DNA of 64,000 nt from CAYNRA01 sp046296415 (GCA_046296415.1 JBKBLN010000001.1:868001-932000), one strand, 5' to 3'. Counted from the first letter of the stretch, positions 16,997 through 25,823 are shown. The notes: a model not told the origin generated them from the sequence alone. Numbers and translations: made by a program.

Positions 16997-17569
16997 CTAC
17001 TTTCTCGAGTCTATCGTTTGACAGATTTGCTCAAAGATGGCATCAATCGCGCCGACTCCGTTGACTGTTACTACCTTTCCTTGCTCTTGATAATAGGGTA
17101 AGACATGGATGGTCTTTTGGAAGTACTCATCAATCCGTTTCAATAGTTTCTCTTGATCATCGTCAGCTCGACCACTCACTTTTTGTCTCTCCGCAATTCG
17201 CTCTTTGATTATATCCTCTGGTACATCTAATTGTAGAACTAGATCAATGGATTGTCCTTTGGCTTCCACAAATGCATCCAGTGCCTGAGCTTGTGCTACG
17301 GTTCTAGGAAAACCATCAAAAATAAATCCAGTTGCTTGCGTATTCTTTTGAACTTCTTCCTCCAGCATATCAATGGTGATAGAGTCTGGAACTAGAAGAC
17401 CATCTGCAAGGATCGACTTAACCTTTTGCCCAAGAGCGGTGTCTTCCTTAATATGCATTCGGAAAAGGTCTCCTGTTGAAATGTGTACTAAATTGTACTT
17501 TTCAATGATTTTTTCTGATTGTGTGCCCTTCCCAGCACCGGGAGGTCCAAAGATAACGAGATGAAACAT
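16997..17569 (-). CDS. adk: Adenylate kinase
   Basis: The enzyme interconverts ATP + AMP and 2 ADP. The 190-residue product opens with the P-loop FGPPGAGKGTQ (about residues 6-16); the AMP-binding motifs STGDLFR and FIFDGFPRT follow, with the DGFPR Arg in place. The LID region is the short type without zinc cysteines (SGRADDDQEKLLKR). Length is typical of the short adenylate kinases of Bacteroidota. Upstream of obg on the same strand with a 77-nt gap. Confidence 0.95.
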   Translation of the reverse strand: MFHLVIFGPPGAGKGTQSEKIIEKYNLVHISTGDLFRMHIKEDTALGQKVKSILADGLLVPDSITIDMLEEEVQKNTQATGFIFDGFPRTVAQAQALDAFVEAKGQSIDLVLQLDVPEDIIKERIAERQKVSGRADDDQEKLLKRIDEYFQKTIHVLPYYQEQGKVVTVNGVGAIDAIFEQICQTIDSRK

Positions 17570-17661
17570 GCGATGTATTTGATGGAGCTTTGGATAAAAG
17601 AACGATAAATGGGACGATTCGTTACAAAGAATGAAACAAAAGACCCTGATTAACTGAATGA

Positions 17662-17669
17662 CAAAGTTA
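17662..17669 (-). promoter_or_regulatory. Promoter -7 element for adk
   Basis: Minus-strand TAACTTTG fits TAnnTTTG, 92 nt upstream of the adk start, between the adk gene and the TPR-gene terminator. No convincing -33 element is seen. Confidence 0.4.
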
Positions 17670-17711
17670 TATTAAAAAAAGAATATCATGTAATCTAAAG
17701 GAAATAAATAT

Positions 17712-17743
17712 AAAAAAAACGGGAACCTTTTGAGTTCCCGTTT
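17712..17743 (-). terminator. Intrinsic terminator after the TPR gene
   Basis: The 10-bp stem AAACGGGAAC/GTTCCCGTTT (17717-17726 and 17734-17743, loop of 7) is followed on the minus strand by a run of eight T. It starts just 5 nt after the TPR stop codon. Confidence 0.88.
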
Positions 17744-17748
17744 CCTAT

Positions 17749-19458
17749 TTATGATTTGACCCTAGGTTTTGGATCATTTTCTTTTGTCGCTGGTGTAGGT
17801 TGAAGCGACTGTAGAAGCTGAAGTGCGTCGGCATTTTCAGGATCTATCTTCAAAATTTCTTTTACGTAGGCTTCAGCTTTTGGTACATCTTTATCAAGTA
17901 AAAAAGCTTTACCGGATAAGTATCGATATCCCTCGATGACAGCAGCTTTGTTTTGAACTTTTTGGTCATCGGTTAGAAGAGATAAGTATTTTTCATATAC
18001 TGGAGCAGCAATGAACGTCGTATCGCCACGGTAGCGGTAAGTTTGGATACGAGCGCGGTACAAATAAGCAGGAGGCCAAGAATCTTTGTATAGTTCACAG
18101 ACCTTACCAAAAGTATCATCGGCTTTTTCCCAGTCATTTGCACTGTAATACAAGAATCCGAGATTGGCCATGTCAGTGGCATTTTCTTTGCCTTTTTTCG
18201 CGATGATTTCTTTCAAAGTCTCAGCTGCTTTTCCAAACTGCTTTCCGTCCCGGTATATTTTGACGATATCTTCTGCGTAATTATAGGTAGTATCTTTTAA
18301 TTCTACCGCTTTTTTCATGAAGGCGATACCGATGGAATCATTGGCTACTTTATTGGCTGGATCTTTGATGGCAGCATACGAACGGCCAATATATCCATAA
18401 TCCATACCAAGTACTTGATCTGCCGTAGCTTTGGACAAGAACGTGTTGATCAATTGAATTGCCTCCTCTGGTTTTCCTTGTTTGAATTTAGAGTATCCTG
18501 CAATACGATATACGATCGGATCCGAATTACAAGATTTGATCTCATCGATGGTCTTCAGTACATTATTGAAGTCTTCTGCAATGTAGGCAAGCTTTACATA
18601 GCGCAATTTTGCTGCACAATCACCATCAGAATATTTTAAGTAATTCATTGCAGATTCAGCCGATTTACCAAACTGTTGAAAGGTTTGATAGTATGAGCTC
18701 AACAACAAATGGGCTTGTGCATATTGTGGATCTGTAGCGATCGCTTGATCAAGTCGTTCTTTAGCCTCTTTGTAGTTCTTTCCACGTAACCAAATTTCGC
18801 CCATTTTGGAATAGACTTTGGCTAAGTTTTTTTGCAAACGCTCTGCATTTTGCAAAGCATTCATGGCATCTCCTCCTTCGTTTTTCATCAAGAAGGCTTC
18901 TGCGAGTGAAATATAATAGTCAGGATTGTCCTTTGTTTTTGACTTTTCAAGGGCCGACTGGATGTTTAAAATAGCTTCTGCTGGATCAGCATATTGATCG
19001 AATAAAGTGTACGCTTCTCCTATACGGAACAAAACGTCCGGATTTTTCGATTTGGTTTCTTTGATGACCTCCGCAAAGATTTGTTTCGCCCCGGCTACAT
19101 CACCTTTTGCTAAGGCAACTGCACCTAAACCAACTTGATTCAGCGGATCTGGCTTCTTGTCTAGTGTGGATCCTTTCTCAAAGGCTTCTTTGGCTGCCTG
19201 AATGGCTTTCGCCTTGGATTCGGCTGTTGCATCCGACGCCGTTACTTCTGGAATGTTTAAGTAGTAATAACCTAAATAGAAGTAATTTTCAGGGGTGGGC
19301 GCAGCGGTTGCGTTCTTTTTAAAAATTTCGCCGGCAGCAGTAAATCTACCCGCCTCAAGCTCACGTAATCCCTCCTCTTTACTTTGTGCTACTGCCGTCA
19401 TGGTGGCAAATAGCCCGGCAGTGAACAGAAGGTACAGAGATTTGACTGTTTTCTTCAT
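17749..19458 (-). CDS. Periplasmic TPR-repeat protein of the TonB cluster
   Basis: The 569-residue product has a signal peptide (hydrophobic to AVAQ at about 25) followed by tetratricopeptide repeats across nearly the whole chain. Repeat-typical pieces include YFYLGYYYLN, AYTLFDQYADPAEAI, and KAYVKEILKIDPENADALQ near the end. TPR arrays bind partner proteins; no enzyme domain is visible. It lies downstream of the PstS-like gene and the TonB cluster on the same strand, a neighbourhood I recall from other Bacteroidota, but it has its own promoter element. The precise partner is unknown. Confidence 0.85.
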   Translation of the reverse strand: MKKTVKSLYLLFTAGLFATMTAVAQSKEEGLRELEAGRFTAAGEIFKKNATAAPTPENYFYLGYYYLNIPEVTASDATAESKAKAIQAAKEAFEKGSTLDKKPDPLNQVGLGAVALAKGDVAGAKQIFAEVIKETKSKNPDVLFRIGEAYTLFDQYADPAEAILNIQSALEKSKTKDNPDYYISLAEAFLMKNEGGDAMNALQNAERLQKNLAKVYSKMGEIWLRGKNYKEAKERLDQAIATDPQYAQAHLLLSSYYQTFQQFGKSAESAMNYLKYSDGDCAAKLRYVKLAYIAEDFNNVLKTIDEIKSCNSDPIVYRIAGYSKFKQGKPEEAIQLINTFLSKATADQVLGMDYGYIGRSYAAIKDPANKVANDSIGIAFMKKAVELKDTTYNYAEDIVKIYRDGKQFGKAAETLKEIIAKKGKENATDMANLGFLYYSANDWEKADDTFGKVCELYKDSWPPAYLYRARIQTYRYRGDTTFIAAPVYEKYLSLLTDDQKVQNKAAVIEGYRYLSGKAFLLDKDVPKAEAYVKEILKIDPENADALQLLQSLQPTPATKENDPKPRVKS

Positions 19459-19505
19459 CTTCGCTTTTAGGTTGGTTTAGAAAAATTATTGTTAAATCAA
19501 TTTGA

Positions 19506-19513
19506 CAAATATA
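19506..19513 (-). promoter_or_regulatory. Promoter -7 element for the TPR gene
   Basis: Minus-strand TATATTTG fits TAnnTTTG and ends 47 nt before the start at 19458. No clear -33 element is present. Confidence 0.45.
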
Positions 19514-19596
19514 ATAAAAATATTTGGCTACGTTCTTTGACGACAAAAATTGAATAAGGTTTTGGCTTCTGAATGTAGGGTTTTGTCGTCCTTGGT

Positions 19597-20505
19597 TTAT
19601 TTTGTTTCTTTTTTTGTTTCAGGATTCAAAGGTTTCCGATTGACAACAATTTCCTTAGGTATAATGTAATATGGAATTAATCCCATTTTTTCTGTGATAA
19701 TTTGTCCAACTTGAGCACAGCTAAATCGGATAAAACCCATCGGTACGCCCCATCGGTTATCTGTTGTATGAAGGTAAACTAGACGCTCAAAAGGATATTT
19801 ACGTGACTTTAGTGTTTTTGTGGAGGGTACCAAGGGTTCCTCTCCTGTTTTCGAAGAGAGACCTACTATTTTCACTTTTTTTAGAATTTCCTGTTGGGTG
19901 GATCCCTCTTCTGAAATCCAGTTAAATCCAATAAATCCAATGGCCTTTGGATTGTCTTTTATCTGTTCGATGAGGTCCAATGTACCCTTTGCACCGTAAA
20001 CAGGTAGATTGGAGAGGTCACCTAGTTTTAACTTTTCTTTAACAAAATTTAGGTTCGATGAATTACTTTGATCAAACCAAAGTTGATATTTTCCACTCGG
20101 AGAAAAGGCGGATTTTAATTCCTCTATACTAATTTGGTTCAAGGGGTTTTCGTTCGAGGTGACGAGCACGACTCCCTCCAGGGCCATAATAGCGGGTTCA
20201 TACCGTTTATTTCGGCTCGAAAAATAAGTTTGTTCTTCAGGTGTTAATTCGCGTGTTACGGCCACCGCATCCACGGAGTCGGAGAGCATGAGTTGAATAG
20301 CCTTTTGTTCTGGTTCTACTCGAACACGAATATCGGCTTTTGGATAGCGGATTTGGTAGGCTCGAATTTGTTCTGTCATGACCTTGGTCAGGGACTCATC
20401 CATAGCTATTGTCATTTTGCCTTCTCGAATCGTTTCCTTTTCTTTTGTCTCTTGTTGGCAACCCAGAAATATGACCGATAAAGCAAGGGGAAGATACCTT
20501 TTCAT
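19597..20505 (-). CDS. PstS-like phosphate-binding-type lipoprotein
   Basis: The 302-residue product has a lipobox FLGC (Cys at about 16) and a periplasmic binding protein type 2 fold. Segments such as TIAMDESLTKVMTEQI, VDAVAVTRELTPEE, KAIGFIGFNWIS and YPFERLVYLHT are like PstS family members. PstS normally delivers phosphate to PstCAB, but no Pst permease or ATPase genes are in the window. The gene follows the TonB cluster, separated by a terminator. Its regular association with TonB/ExbBD in Bacteroidota suggests a role other than, or added to, classical phosphate uptake; this is inference. Confidence 0.8.
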   Translation of the reverse strand: MKRYLPLALSVIFLGCQQETKEKETIREGKMTIAMDESLTKVMTEQIRAYQIRYPKADIRVRVEPEQKAIQLMLSDSVDAVAVTRELTPEEQTYFSSRNKRYEPAIMALEGVVLVTSNENPLNQISIEELKSAFSPSGKYQLWFDQSNSSNLNFVKEKLKLGDLSNLPVYGAKGTLDLIEQIKDNPKAIGFIGFNWISEEGSTQQEILKKVKIVGLSSKTGEEPLVPSTKTLKSRKYPFERLVYLHTTDNRWGVPMGFIRFSCAQVGQIITEKMGLIPYYIIPKEIVVNRKPLNPETKKETK

Positions 20506-20576
20506 GTTGCGATGATTTTAAAGGAAAAACAGGATTTACAAGGAATAGGTTCTAGTTGGGGCCACTAGGATGTTAA

Positions 20577-20607
20577 ACAAAAATCCCCACGGGGTGTGGG
20601 GATTTTT
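20577..20607 (-). terminator. Intrinsic terminator after the tonB cluster
   Basis: The stem AAAAATCCCCAC/GTGGGGATTTTT (20579-20590 and 20596-20607, loop of 5) is followed on the minus strand by T-rich sequence. It starts right after the stop of the 74-residue membrane protein gene. Confidence 0.85.
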
Positions 20608-20608
20608 G

Positions 20609-20833
20609 CTATTTTGATTCTTGGTAATCTTGGTAGATTCGGTAGGTTCGATATAAGCCATACACGATGAAGAGTCCACCTAAAATATACCGGTAAGGGG
20701 CTGGGAGACCAAAGAAGGATTCAAGTTTCGAAAAACTAGAAAGCCCAACCAAGGTATAAAAAATACCCATAAACCCTTGAAAAAGAAGCTTTGAGTAAAC
20801 CCAAAGCTTCTCATTGTTTTTTGGCGATTTCAT
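20609..20833 (-). CDS. Small two-helix membrane protein coupled to tonB
   Basis: The product has 74 residues with two hydrophobic segments (about 15-35 and 46-64), a charged N-terminus and a charged C-terminal tail (YRIYQDYQESK). I recognise no family. Its ATG shares one base with the tonB stop codon (TAATG at 20831-20835), so translation is very likely coupled to tonB. The same operon encodes ExbB and two ExbD proteins, and a terminator follows directly. It could be an accessory subunit of the TonB complex, but nothing in the sequence proves it. Confidence 0.75.
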   Translation of the reverse strand: MKSPKNNEKLWVYSKLLFQGFMGIFYTLVGLSSFSKLESFFGLPAPYRYILGGLFIVYGLYRTYRIYQDYQESK

Positions 20834-21672
20834 TATTCTAATACGTAGCTAACAGGCATGTTATAGAATACACGAACCGTCCGACCATTTTGTTTTCCAG
20901 GAGACCATTTTGGCATCGATTTGATCACACGGATCGCCTCTTCGTCACAGCCAAAACCGATACCTTTCATCACCTGAACATCTCCGATGGATCCATCGCG
21001 TTCCACAACGAAACGGACGAATACTTTCCCGGCTACGTTAGCACGCTGGGCAGCGGCTGGGTATTTGATATTCTGACCGATGTATTTGTACATCGCAGAA
21101 ACACCACCTGGGAATTCAGGGTTTTGTTCAACCGTGGTAAAAATCTCTTCCTCGCGGGGTTTTTCGATCTCTACTGGTTTGGTGATTTCGGCAGGAGGTG
21201 GTGGTGGGGGTGTAAAATCACCCACAGGTTTAACACCTTCTACGGTTTGTTTGGAGATCACCGCTTCCTCTACTTTTTCGGCAGGTGGTGGTGGTTCTTC
21301 CATGATTACCTCCTCATCCTTTTTTGGCTCTGGCGGAAGGAACTTGATTTGAGCTACTTCCGGTGGTGGAGCTGGTGGGGGTGGGGGAGGTGGGGGTAAT
21401 TCGGGTTGTTCCTCTGGTTGCTCGGCTTCCTTGAGTTTACTCAAGTCAATTTCTACAACCTCCATTGAATCTTTGTTCAAATTGGGGGCGATGTATTTGT
21501 TGTACGTCCAAGCACCTAGAAAGATCGACCCAAAGACACCTACTCCAATCATGAACGCTTTGTTCAAGAATTTGGAGTAATTTTTCCTTAGAAAATACGC
21601 ACCGTATTCTTTGTTTCGATTCGAGAATACGATTTCATCTAAGGTTTGTTGGCCATCTTTAATTGGATCCAT
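20833..21672 (-). CDS. tonB: Energy transducer TonB
   Basis: TonB links the proton-driven ExbBD motor to outer-membrane receptors. The 279-residue product has a cytoplasmic stretch of about 37 residues, one transmembrane helix (about 38-55), a proline-rich periplasmic spacer (about 88-170, with runs of eight and six prolines) and a C-terminal TonB domain (about 185-279). That domain contains KVFVRFVVERDGSIGDV and KMP-type KSMPKWSPG. The long cytoplasmic head (DEIVFSNRNKEYGAYFLR) is typical of Bacteroidota TonB. It probably energises the SusC and FecA-like receptors elsewhere in the window. Confidence 0.93.
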   Translation of the reverse strand: MDPIKDGQQTLDEIVFSNRNKEYGAYFLRKNYSKFLNKAFMIGVGVFGSIFLGAWTYNKYIAPNLNKDSMEVVEIDLSKLKEAEQPEEQPELPPPPPPPPAPPPEVAQIKFLPPEPKKDEEVIMEEPPPPAEKVEEAVISKQTVEGVKPVGDFTPPPPPPAEITKPVEIEKPREEEIFTTVEQNPEFPGGVSAMYKYIGQNIKYPAAAQRANVAGKVFVRFVVERDGSIGDVQVMKGIGFGCDEEAIRVIKSMPKWSPGKQNGRTVRVFYNMPVSYVLE

Positions 21673-21696
21673 ACGAATTTTTGTTTACCTCAGATT

Positions 21697-22248
21697 TTAA
21701 TTTGATTTCGGCGTTGCCACTTTAGCCGTGTACGCATCTAACTCGACTTTCTGTACATCCACAATAGCGAACTTATCGCATTGGGTTACAGCCATCTCAT
21801 CTAGAATATCCACGGTGTTTTTCCAGTTAGCTTCATCTGTGGGCTTGATGATCACAGTGAAGTTTTCTGGATTCGGGGCGTTGGCTTTTTTCTTCAGGAT
21901 GGCGGTCCGGATACCGTCAGCAGTGTAATCCGTCTCGGTCAAATCTTCAGGTAGGACATCGGTAAGAGCCTTTTGGTACCAGAAGATCCGATCATCCTTG
22001 CCCATGATAATGGTGATGGTATTGGACTCTTTCAAATCCATTTTTTCCTGTTTCTCAGGATCCTCCTCCTTATCGGGCATGTTCAACTTCATGATATTCG
22101 GTTTTCCGAATGTGGTGGTATACATGAAGAAGGTGATCAATAAAAAGCCTAAGTCCACCATCGGGGTCATATCAGGTTTCCCGGATGATTTCTTTACCCG
22201 TACCTTACCATCACCTTTACCACCGCCAGATTCTTGTATTTCTGCCAT
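21697..22248 (-). CDS. exbD: ExbD/TolR biopolymer transport protein (second copy)
   Basis: The 183-residue product has a glycine/lysine-rich cytoplasmic N-terminus and one transmembrane helix starting at TPMVDLGFLLITFF, whose Asp is the proton-carrying residue of ExbD. A periplasmic domain follows. It is longer than the classical ExbD (about 140), mainly through the periplasmic part. It follows a first exbD at a 15-nt gap; two different ExbD genes in series are usual in Bacteroidota TonB clusters. Confidence 0.92.
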   Translation of the reverse strand: MAEIQESGGGKGDGKVRVKKSSGKPDMTPMVDLGFLLITFFMYTTTFGKPNIMKLNMPDKEEDPEKQEKMDLKESNTITIIMGKDDRIFWYQKALTDVLPEDLTETDYTADGIRTAILKKKANAPNPENFTVIIKPTDEANWKNTVDILDEMAVTQCDKFAIVDVQKVELDAYTAKVATPKSN

Positions 22249-22263
22249 AGTTGTAATTGCGAC

Positions 22264-22857
22264 TTAATTTTCGCTTTTGGTTACGAGTTTAAACTTATTA
22301 ATATCCGCTTTACCAAGTTCATCAAAAAGGTTTTTGATGGCTGGGTATTGTGCAGCCATGTCTCCGCGAATCGCTAATTTAGCGTTTGGATTGACCTGAC
22401 GAACATACACATTGATCCAATCTACCAATTCGGTATTCGCTGAATCTAACGGAATTCCATTCAACTTCACTTTTCCTTGCTCGGCTTCTGTAAGCGATAA
22501 GTATTGCTTAAGACCTGCTTTGGAAACGCCCACTTCAGCAAGTTTTGTGAATTTGGCTTGTTCAGCTGGGGTTAAACCTAGATTGAATTCTGTGTTTAAT
22601 GCCTCAACCAACGCATAACGCTCCAATGGATTCGCTACACCAAAGAAATACTTACCATCTGTGGTAATCGAGATCATACCTAAGTCCTTTTCCTCGATCA
22701 ACTCCTCCGAAATCGATGAAGGCGTATTGATGGTTACAGACTCTTGGCTTTTGAACTGCGTGGTCATGATGAAGAACGTCAATAGCAAGAACGCTACGTC
22801 ACACATGGCCGTCATGTCCATGGCTGGACCGTGTCTTTTCGGTTTTACTGCTGCCAT
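22264..22857 (-). CDS. exbD: ExbD/TolR biopolymer transport protein (first copy)
   Basis: This 197-residue product has the ExbD layout: a short cytoplasmic start, the transmembrane helix TAMCDVAFLLLTFFIM with the conserved Asp, and a periplasmic domain. The region around residues 95-135 (GLTPAEQAKFTKLAEVG) is an insert relative to short ExbD proteins. It lies 62 nt downstream of exbB and is read in the same operon. Confidence 0.92.
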   Translation of the reverse strand: MAAVKPKRHGPAMDMTAMCDVAFLLLTFFIMTTQFKSQESVTINTPSSISEELIEEKDLGMISITTDGKYFFGVANPLERYALVEALNTEFNLGLTPAEQAKFTKLAEVGVSKAGLKQYLSLTEAEQGKVKLNGIPLDSANTELVDWINVYVRQVNPNAKLAIRGDMAAQYPAIKNLFDELGKADINKFKLVTKSEN

Positions 22858-22919
22858 ATCTAATGTTGGATATTTAGATGATTACCAAAATAACTAATTA
22901 TTTTTGATATCTCCAAATT

Positions 22920-23747
22920 TTAGTTGTGTGAGGCAAAATTTTGTTGGATGCTCATTCCGATCTCATCGATCTTGTAGGTCAACACGTCAATTTTCGACGT
23001 AAAGATGTTGTACATGATGATCGCGATAGCGGAAGTACCGATACCTAAAGCTGTGTTGATCAAGGCTTCTGCAATACCTGTAGCAAGAGCAGATGCATCT
23101 GGAGCACCACCACCTGAACCCAGTGCGAAGAATGAACGGATCATACCGATTACCGTACCTAAAAGGGCGATCAACGTAGCTACAGAAGCGAGTGTGGACA
23201 ATACTGTTAGGTTTTTCTCCAACATGGGTAATTCCAATGAAGTAGCTTCTTCCACCTCTTTCTGAAGAGCAGCAAGTTTTTGCTCTTTAGTTAATTCACC
23301 ATCTGAAACAAGTTGGCTGTACTTTTGAAGAGCTGTTTTGGTTACGTTACCTACAGATCCTTTCTGTACGTCACATGCTTTTACAGCCTCGTCAATTTTG
23401 TTGCTATCCAACATTTTGCGGATGTTGCGAACAAATGCATCAAGATCGCCTGAACCAGTAGCCTTACCAATGGTTAGGAAACGCTCGATCGAGAAAACCA
23501 ATACGGTTAACATACAGGTGATCAAGATAGGTACGATTACCCCTCCTGAGTACACGATACCCATGGCGTTGGCTGGTTTGTGTTTTTCAGCATCTTCAAA
23601 GTTTGCAGCATCCCCCAAGATGAAAGACCAGATACAAAAACCGATCACGGCTAAAATAGGAATGACAAGTGCTGGGCTAACGCCAACAGATGATTTTTTT
23701 TCGGCAGCTGGTTTTTTTGCCGCGGGAGTAGTAGGTTTTTTTTCCAT
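22920..23747 (-). CDS. exbB: MotA/TolQ/ExbB proton channel protein
   Basis: ExbB forms the pentameric inner-membrane channel of the TonB motor. The 275-residue product begins with a lysine/alanine-rich cytoplasmic head (TTPAAKKPAAEKK), then three transmembrane segments. The C-terminal helices contain the family pattern LSTLASVATLIALLGTVIGM and a glycine-rich GGAPDASALATGIAEALINTA. It is the first gene of the cluster. I see no TAnnTTTG box upstream, so its promoter is unassigned. Confidence 0.94.
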   Translation of the reverse strand: MEKKPTTPAAKKPAAEKKSSVGVSPALVIPILAVIGFCIWSFILGDAANFEDAEKHKPANAMGIVYSGGVIVPILITCMLTVLVFSIERFLTIGKATGSGDLDAFVRNIRKMLDSNKIDEAVKACDVQKGSVGNVTKTALQKYSQLVSDGELTKEQKLAALQKEVEEATSLELPMLEKNLTVLSTLASVATLIALLGTVIGMIRSFFALGSGGGAPDASALATGIAEALINTALGIGTSAIAIIMYNIFTSKIDVLTYKIDEIGMSIQQNFASHN

Positions 23748-24078
23748 TAGTTTTGAAACTTTTAGGGTTTGAAAAACAACCGAAATTAGTTAATTGTGAA
23801 AAAAATGATTAAGAATGTTTTGTCCTAATAAGAAAGAAAATCAGCAAGTGAATACCGTTTTTTCATATTAAAACTTTGGCAAGATTAAACAAAATCAATG
23901 AAACATAAAACAATCATTTTCACATTTTTTTAAAATTTAAAAATGTTCTTTTGGACTTTTCTAATGTGGCATTGATTTTGTTTTGGACAAAGGGACTAAT
24001 TATAAATGATTTACCTAGTTTTGGCCATTAGTCCCTTTGTAGTTTACTCACACGAGTTAATTTGCGCAAACTGTCGAT
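23748..24078. other. Noncoding gap between exbB and the M28 peptidase gene, with long hairpin
   Basis: This 331-nt gap holds no ORF that I would call a gene. It is very AT-rich next to exbB (23820-23960), where the cluster's promoter must lie. At 23987-24000 and 24027-24040 there is a perfect 14-bp inverted repeat, ACAAAGGGACTAAT and its complement, with a 26-nt loop. It sits 38 nt downstream of the M28 stop on the minus strand. No T-run follows on either strand, so it is not a standard intrinsic terminator, though it could stabilise an mRNA 3' end or bind a dimeric regulator. Confidence 0.6.
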
Positions 24079-25617
24079 CTATGGCTTATTTGAGTCGACT
24101 TTGATACGTTCATCTCGATTTGCAACCTCCCAAGCCGTATAAAAGACCAATCGTACAATTTTTTCGTATTTCGGAAACATGATTTTTTCCACGTCATCTC
24201 CTGGTCGGTGGTAGTCTTCGTGAACCCCAGTGAAGTAGAACGCAACGGGAATTTTATTCTTTGCAAAATTGTAATGATCGCTTCGGTAGTAGAATCGATT
24301 GGGATCTTTTGGGTCATTGAAGGTGTAATCTAGTACGAAATTAACTGATTTCGAGTTAGCCTCTTCGCTGATGGCATGTAGTTCAGAGGATAACTTGTCG
24401 GAACCAATGATATACACGTAATTAGGATCCTTTTCATGGGCCTTGTCTACCCTTCCAATCATATCAATGTTGAAATTACAAACGGTTTGTGACAACGGAA
24501 TGATGGGCTGAACATCCGTGTAATATTGGGAGCCTAATAACCCTTTTTCCTCTCCGGTTACGGTCATAAATAAAAGGGAACGACGTGGGCCGTTACCTGC
24601 GGCTTTGGCTTTAGCAAATGCCTCAGCCAGCTCTAAAATTGCACAGGTGCCCGAGCCATCGTCATCGGCTCCATTGTAGATTTCCCCTTTGGCATCCACT
24701 CCGACGTGGTCATAATGCGCTGTCAATACGATCACCTCGTCTTTTTTATCGGTACCCTCCATGAAGCCCAAAACATTCATGGTTTTCACCTCTTCATCTC
24801 CTCGTTGAATTTGAATTCGGATGGGGGCGGGTGCTTTTTTTAGCTGAGGATTTTCTTTCCAACTCGCCCATTTTTTTGGTGAGATTCCCAACATTTCGGC
24901 TGCCATTTCTTGGGAAACCACAAAGGTCGGGCTGGCGGTCTCGGGCTCTGCTTTGGGATCAAAAACCATGCGATTATATCGGTTCAAGATGGCTTTACGC
25001 TCCGCGGTTTTGGTTTTGAAGCTTTGCGCATCGCTGGCTGAAATTTCGAAGAAGCAAACAGCACCTGCTTCTTTGGCAGCTTCTACTTTTTTCTTTAGTC
25101 CGGCATTTCCTGTCCACTCTTCAGAATTTTTTGGGTCTGCTTCAAAAAAAACAACGGCCTTGCCCTTTACATCTTGATTGGCGTATGTTCCGGGTAGACC
25201 ATGACCGATAAAGGCAATGGGTAGGTCTTTGGCTGTGGGTACATTGACAAGTCCATTTGGATAAAAGTCTTGAAAGAATGTTTTTTTGTGATTTCCGACC
25301 TGTACATACGCCATCTTCCACCCCTTTTTATATAAGGTGAAAGGTTGATAATAACTAGGTCCCTGCGAACTGGGTACGATGGGTTTTAGTCCCAATGTTT
25401 CAAAATGTTTTGCAATGTACTCGGCTGCTTTTTTGGCACCTTCCGAACCTGTGTCACGGCCCTCTAATTCGTCAGAGGCAATATACCGAAGGTGTTTTTC
25501 CAGGTCCGACATCTGAATCGTCTGGGAATACGTACTGATGGGGTCTTGTGCAGAAGCCGATATTGTCAAAACGGCACTCAATGTAGCTGCACCCCACCAT
25601 TGTTGGAGTTTTTTCAT
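24079..25617 (-). CDS. Secreted M28 family zinc peptidase
   Basis: The 512-residue product has a signal peptide (ending ASAQ at about 24). An N-terminal region with a PA-domain insert follows (KGKAVVFFEADPKN), and then the M28 catalytic domain. Zinc-site motifs are visible: LTAHYDHVGV, NGADDDGSGT, the catalytic VTGEEKGLLGS, NIDMIGR, and a late HEDYHRPGDD. Members are aminopeptidases or carboxypeptidases acting in the periplasm or outside the cell. It is a single-gene unit divergent from gcvP, with a -7 box 9 nt from the ATG. Confidence 0.92.
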   Translation of the reverse strand: MKKLQQWWGAATLSAVLTISASAQDPISTYSQTIQMSDLEKHLRYIASDELEGRDTGSEGAKKAAEYIAKHFETLGLKPIVPSSQGPSYYQPFTLYKKGWKMAYVQVGNHKKTFFQDFYPNGLVNVPTAKDLPIAFIGHGLPGTYANQDVKGKAVVFFEADPKNSEEWTGNAGLKKKVEAAKEAGAVCFFEISASDAQSFKTKTAERKAILNRYNRMVFDPKAEPETASPTFVVSQEMAAEMLGISPKKWASWKENPQLKKAPAPIRIQIQRGDEEVKTMNVLGFMEGTDKKDEVIVLTAHYDHVGVDAKGEIYNGADDDGSGTCAILELAEAFAKAKAAGNGPRRSLLFMTVTGEEKGLLGSQYYTDVQPIIPLSQTVCNFNIDMIGRVDKAHEKDPNYVYIIGSDKLSSELHAISEEANSKSVNFVLDYTFNDPKDPNRFYYRSDHYNFAKNKIPVAFYFTGVHEDYHRPGDDVEKIMFPKYEKIVRLVFYTAWEVANRDERIKVDSNKP

Positions 25618-25626
25618 GAAAGTTTA

Positions 25627-25634
25627 CAAAGTTA
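25627..25634 (-). promoter_or_regulatory. Promoter -7 element for the M28 peptidase gene
   Basis: Minus-strand TAACTTTG fits TAnnTTTG and ends 9 nt before the ATG at 25617, predicting a leader of only a few nucleotides. Confidence 0.45.
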
Positions 25635-25815
25635 GTGGAGGGTAAATTTAGGATATATCCACGGTTTACGCAGTCTCGTACACAAATATTTGTTTTGAAA
25701 TGGGGCCACCCAGGTTCAAAAACCTCAGTATTAGGCGCATGTAGCTGGATCGGAGGGATTGGTCTATCTTCACTTTAAAAAACAATTTGCTTTAACAAAT
25801 AATTTAAAATAAAGC

Positions 25816-25823
25816 TAAATTTG
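25816..25823 (+). promoter_or_regulatory. Promoter -7 element for gcvP
   Basis: TAAATTTG fits TAnnTTTG. Upstream, TTTA (25791-25794, gap 21) or TTTG (25786-25789, gap 26) could serve as -33. The box ends 47 nt before gcvP. I looked for a glycine riboswitch here and see none. Confidence 0.5.

Noticed and set aside
20890..21399. Open frame of 169 codons on the plus strand opposite tonB
   Set aside because: It is the antisense shadow of the proline-rich tonB region: long Gly/Trp runs mirror the proline codons, and no family or signal is present.
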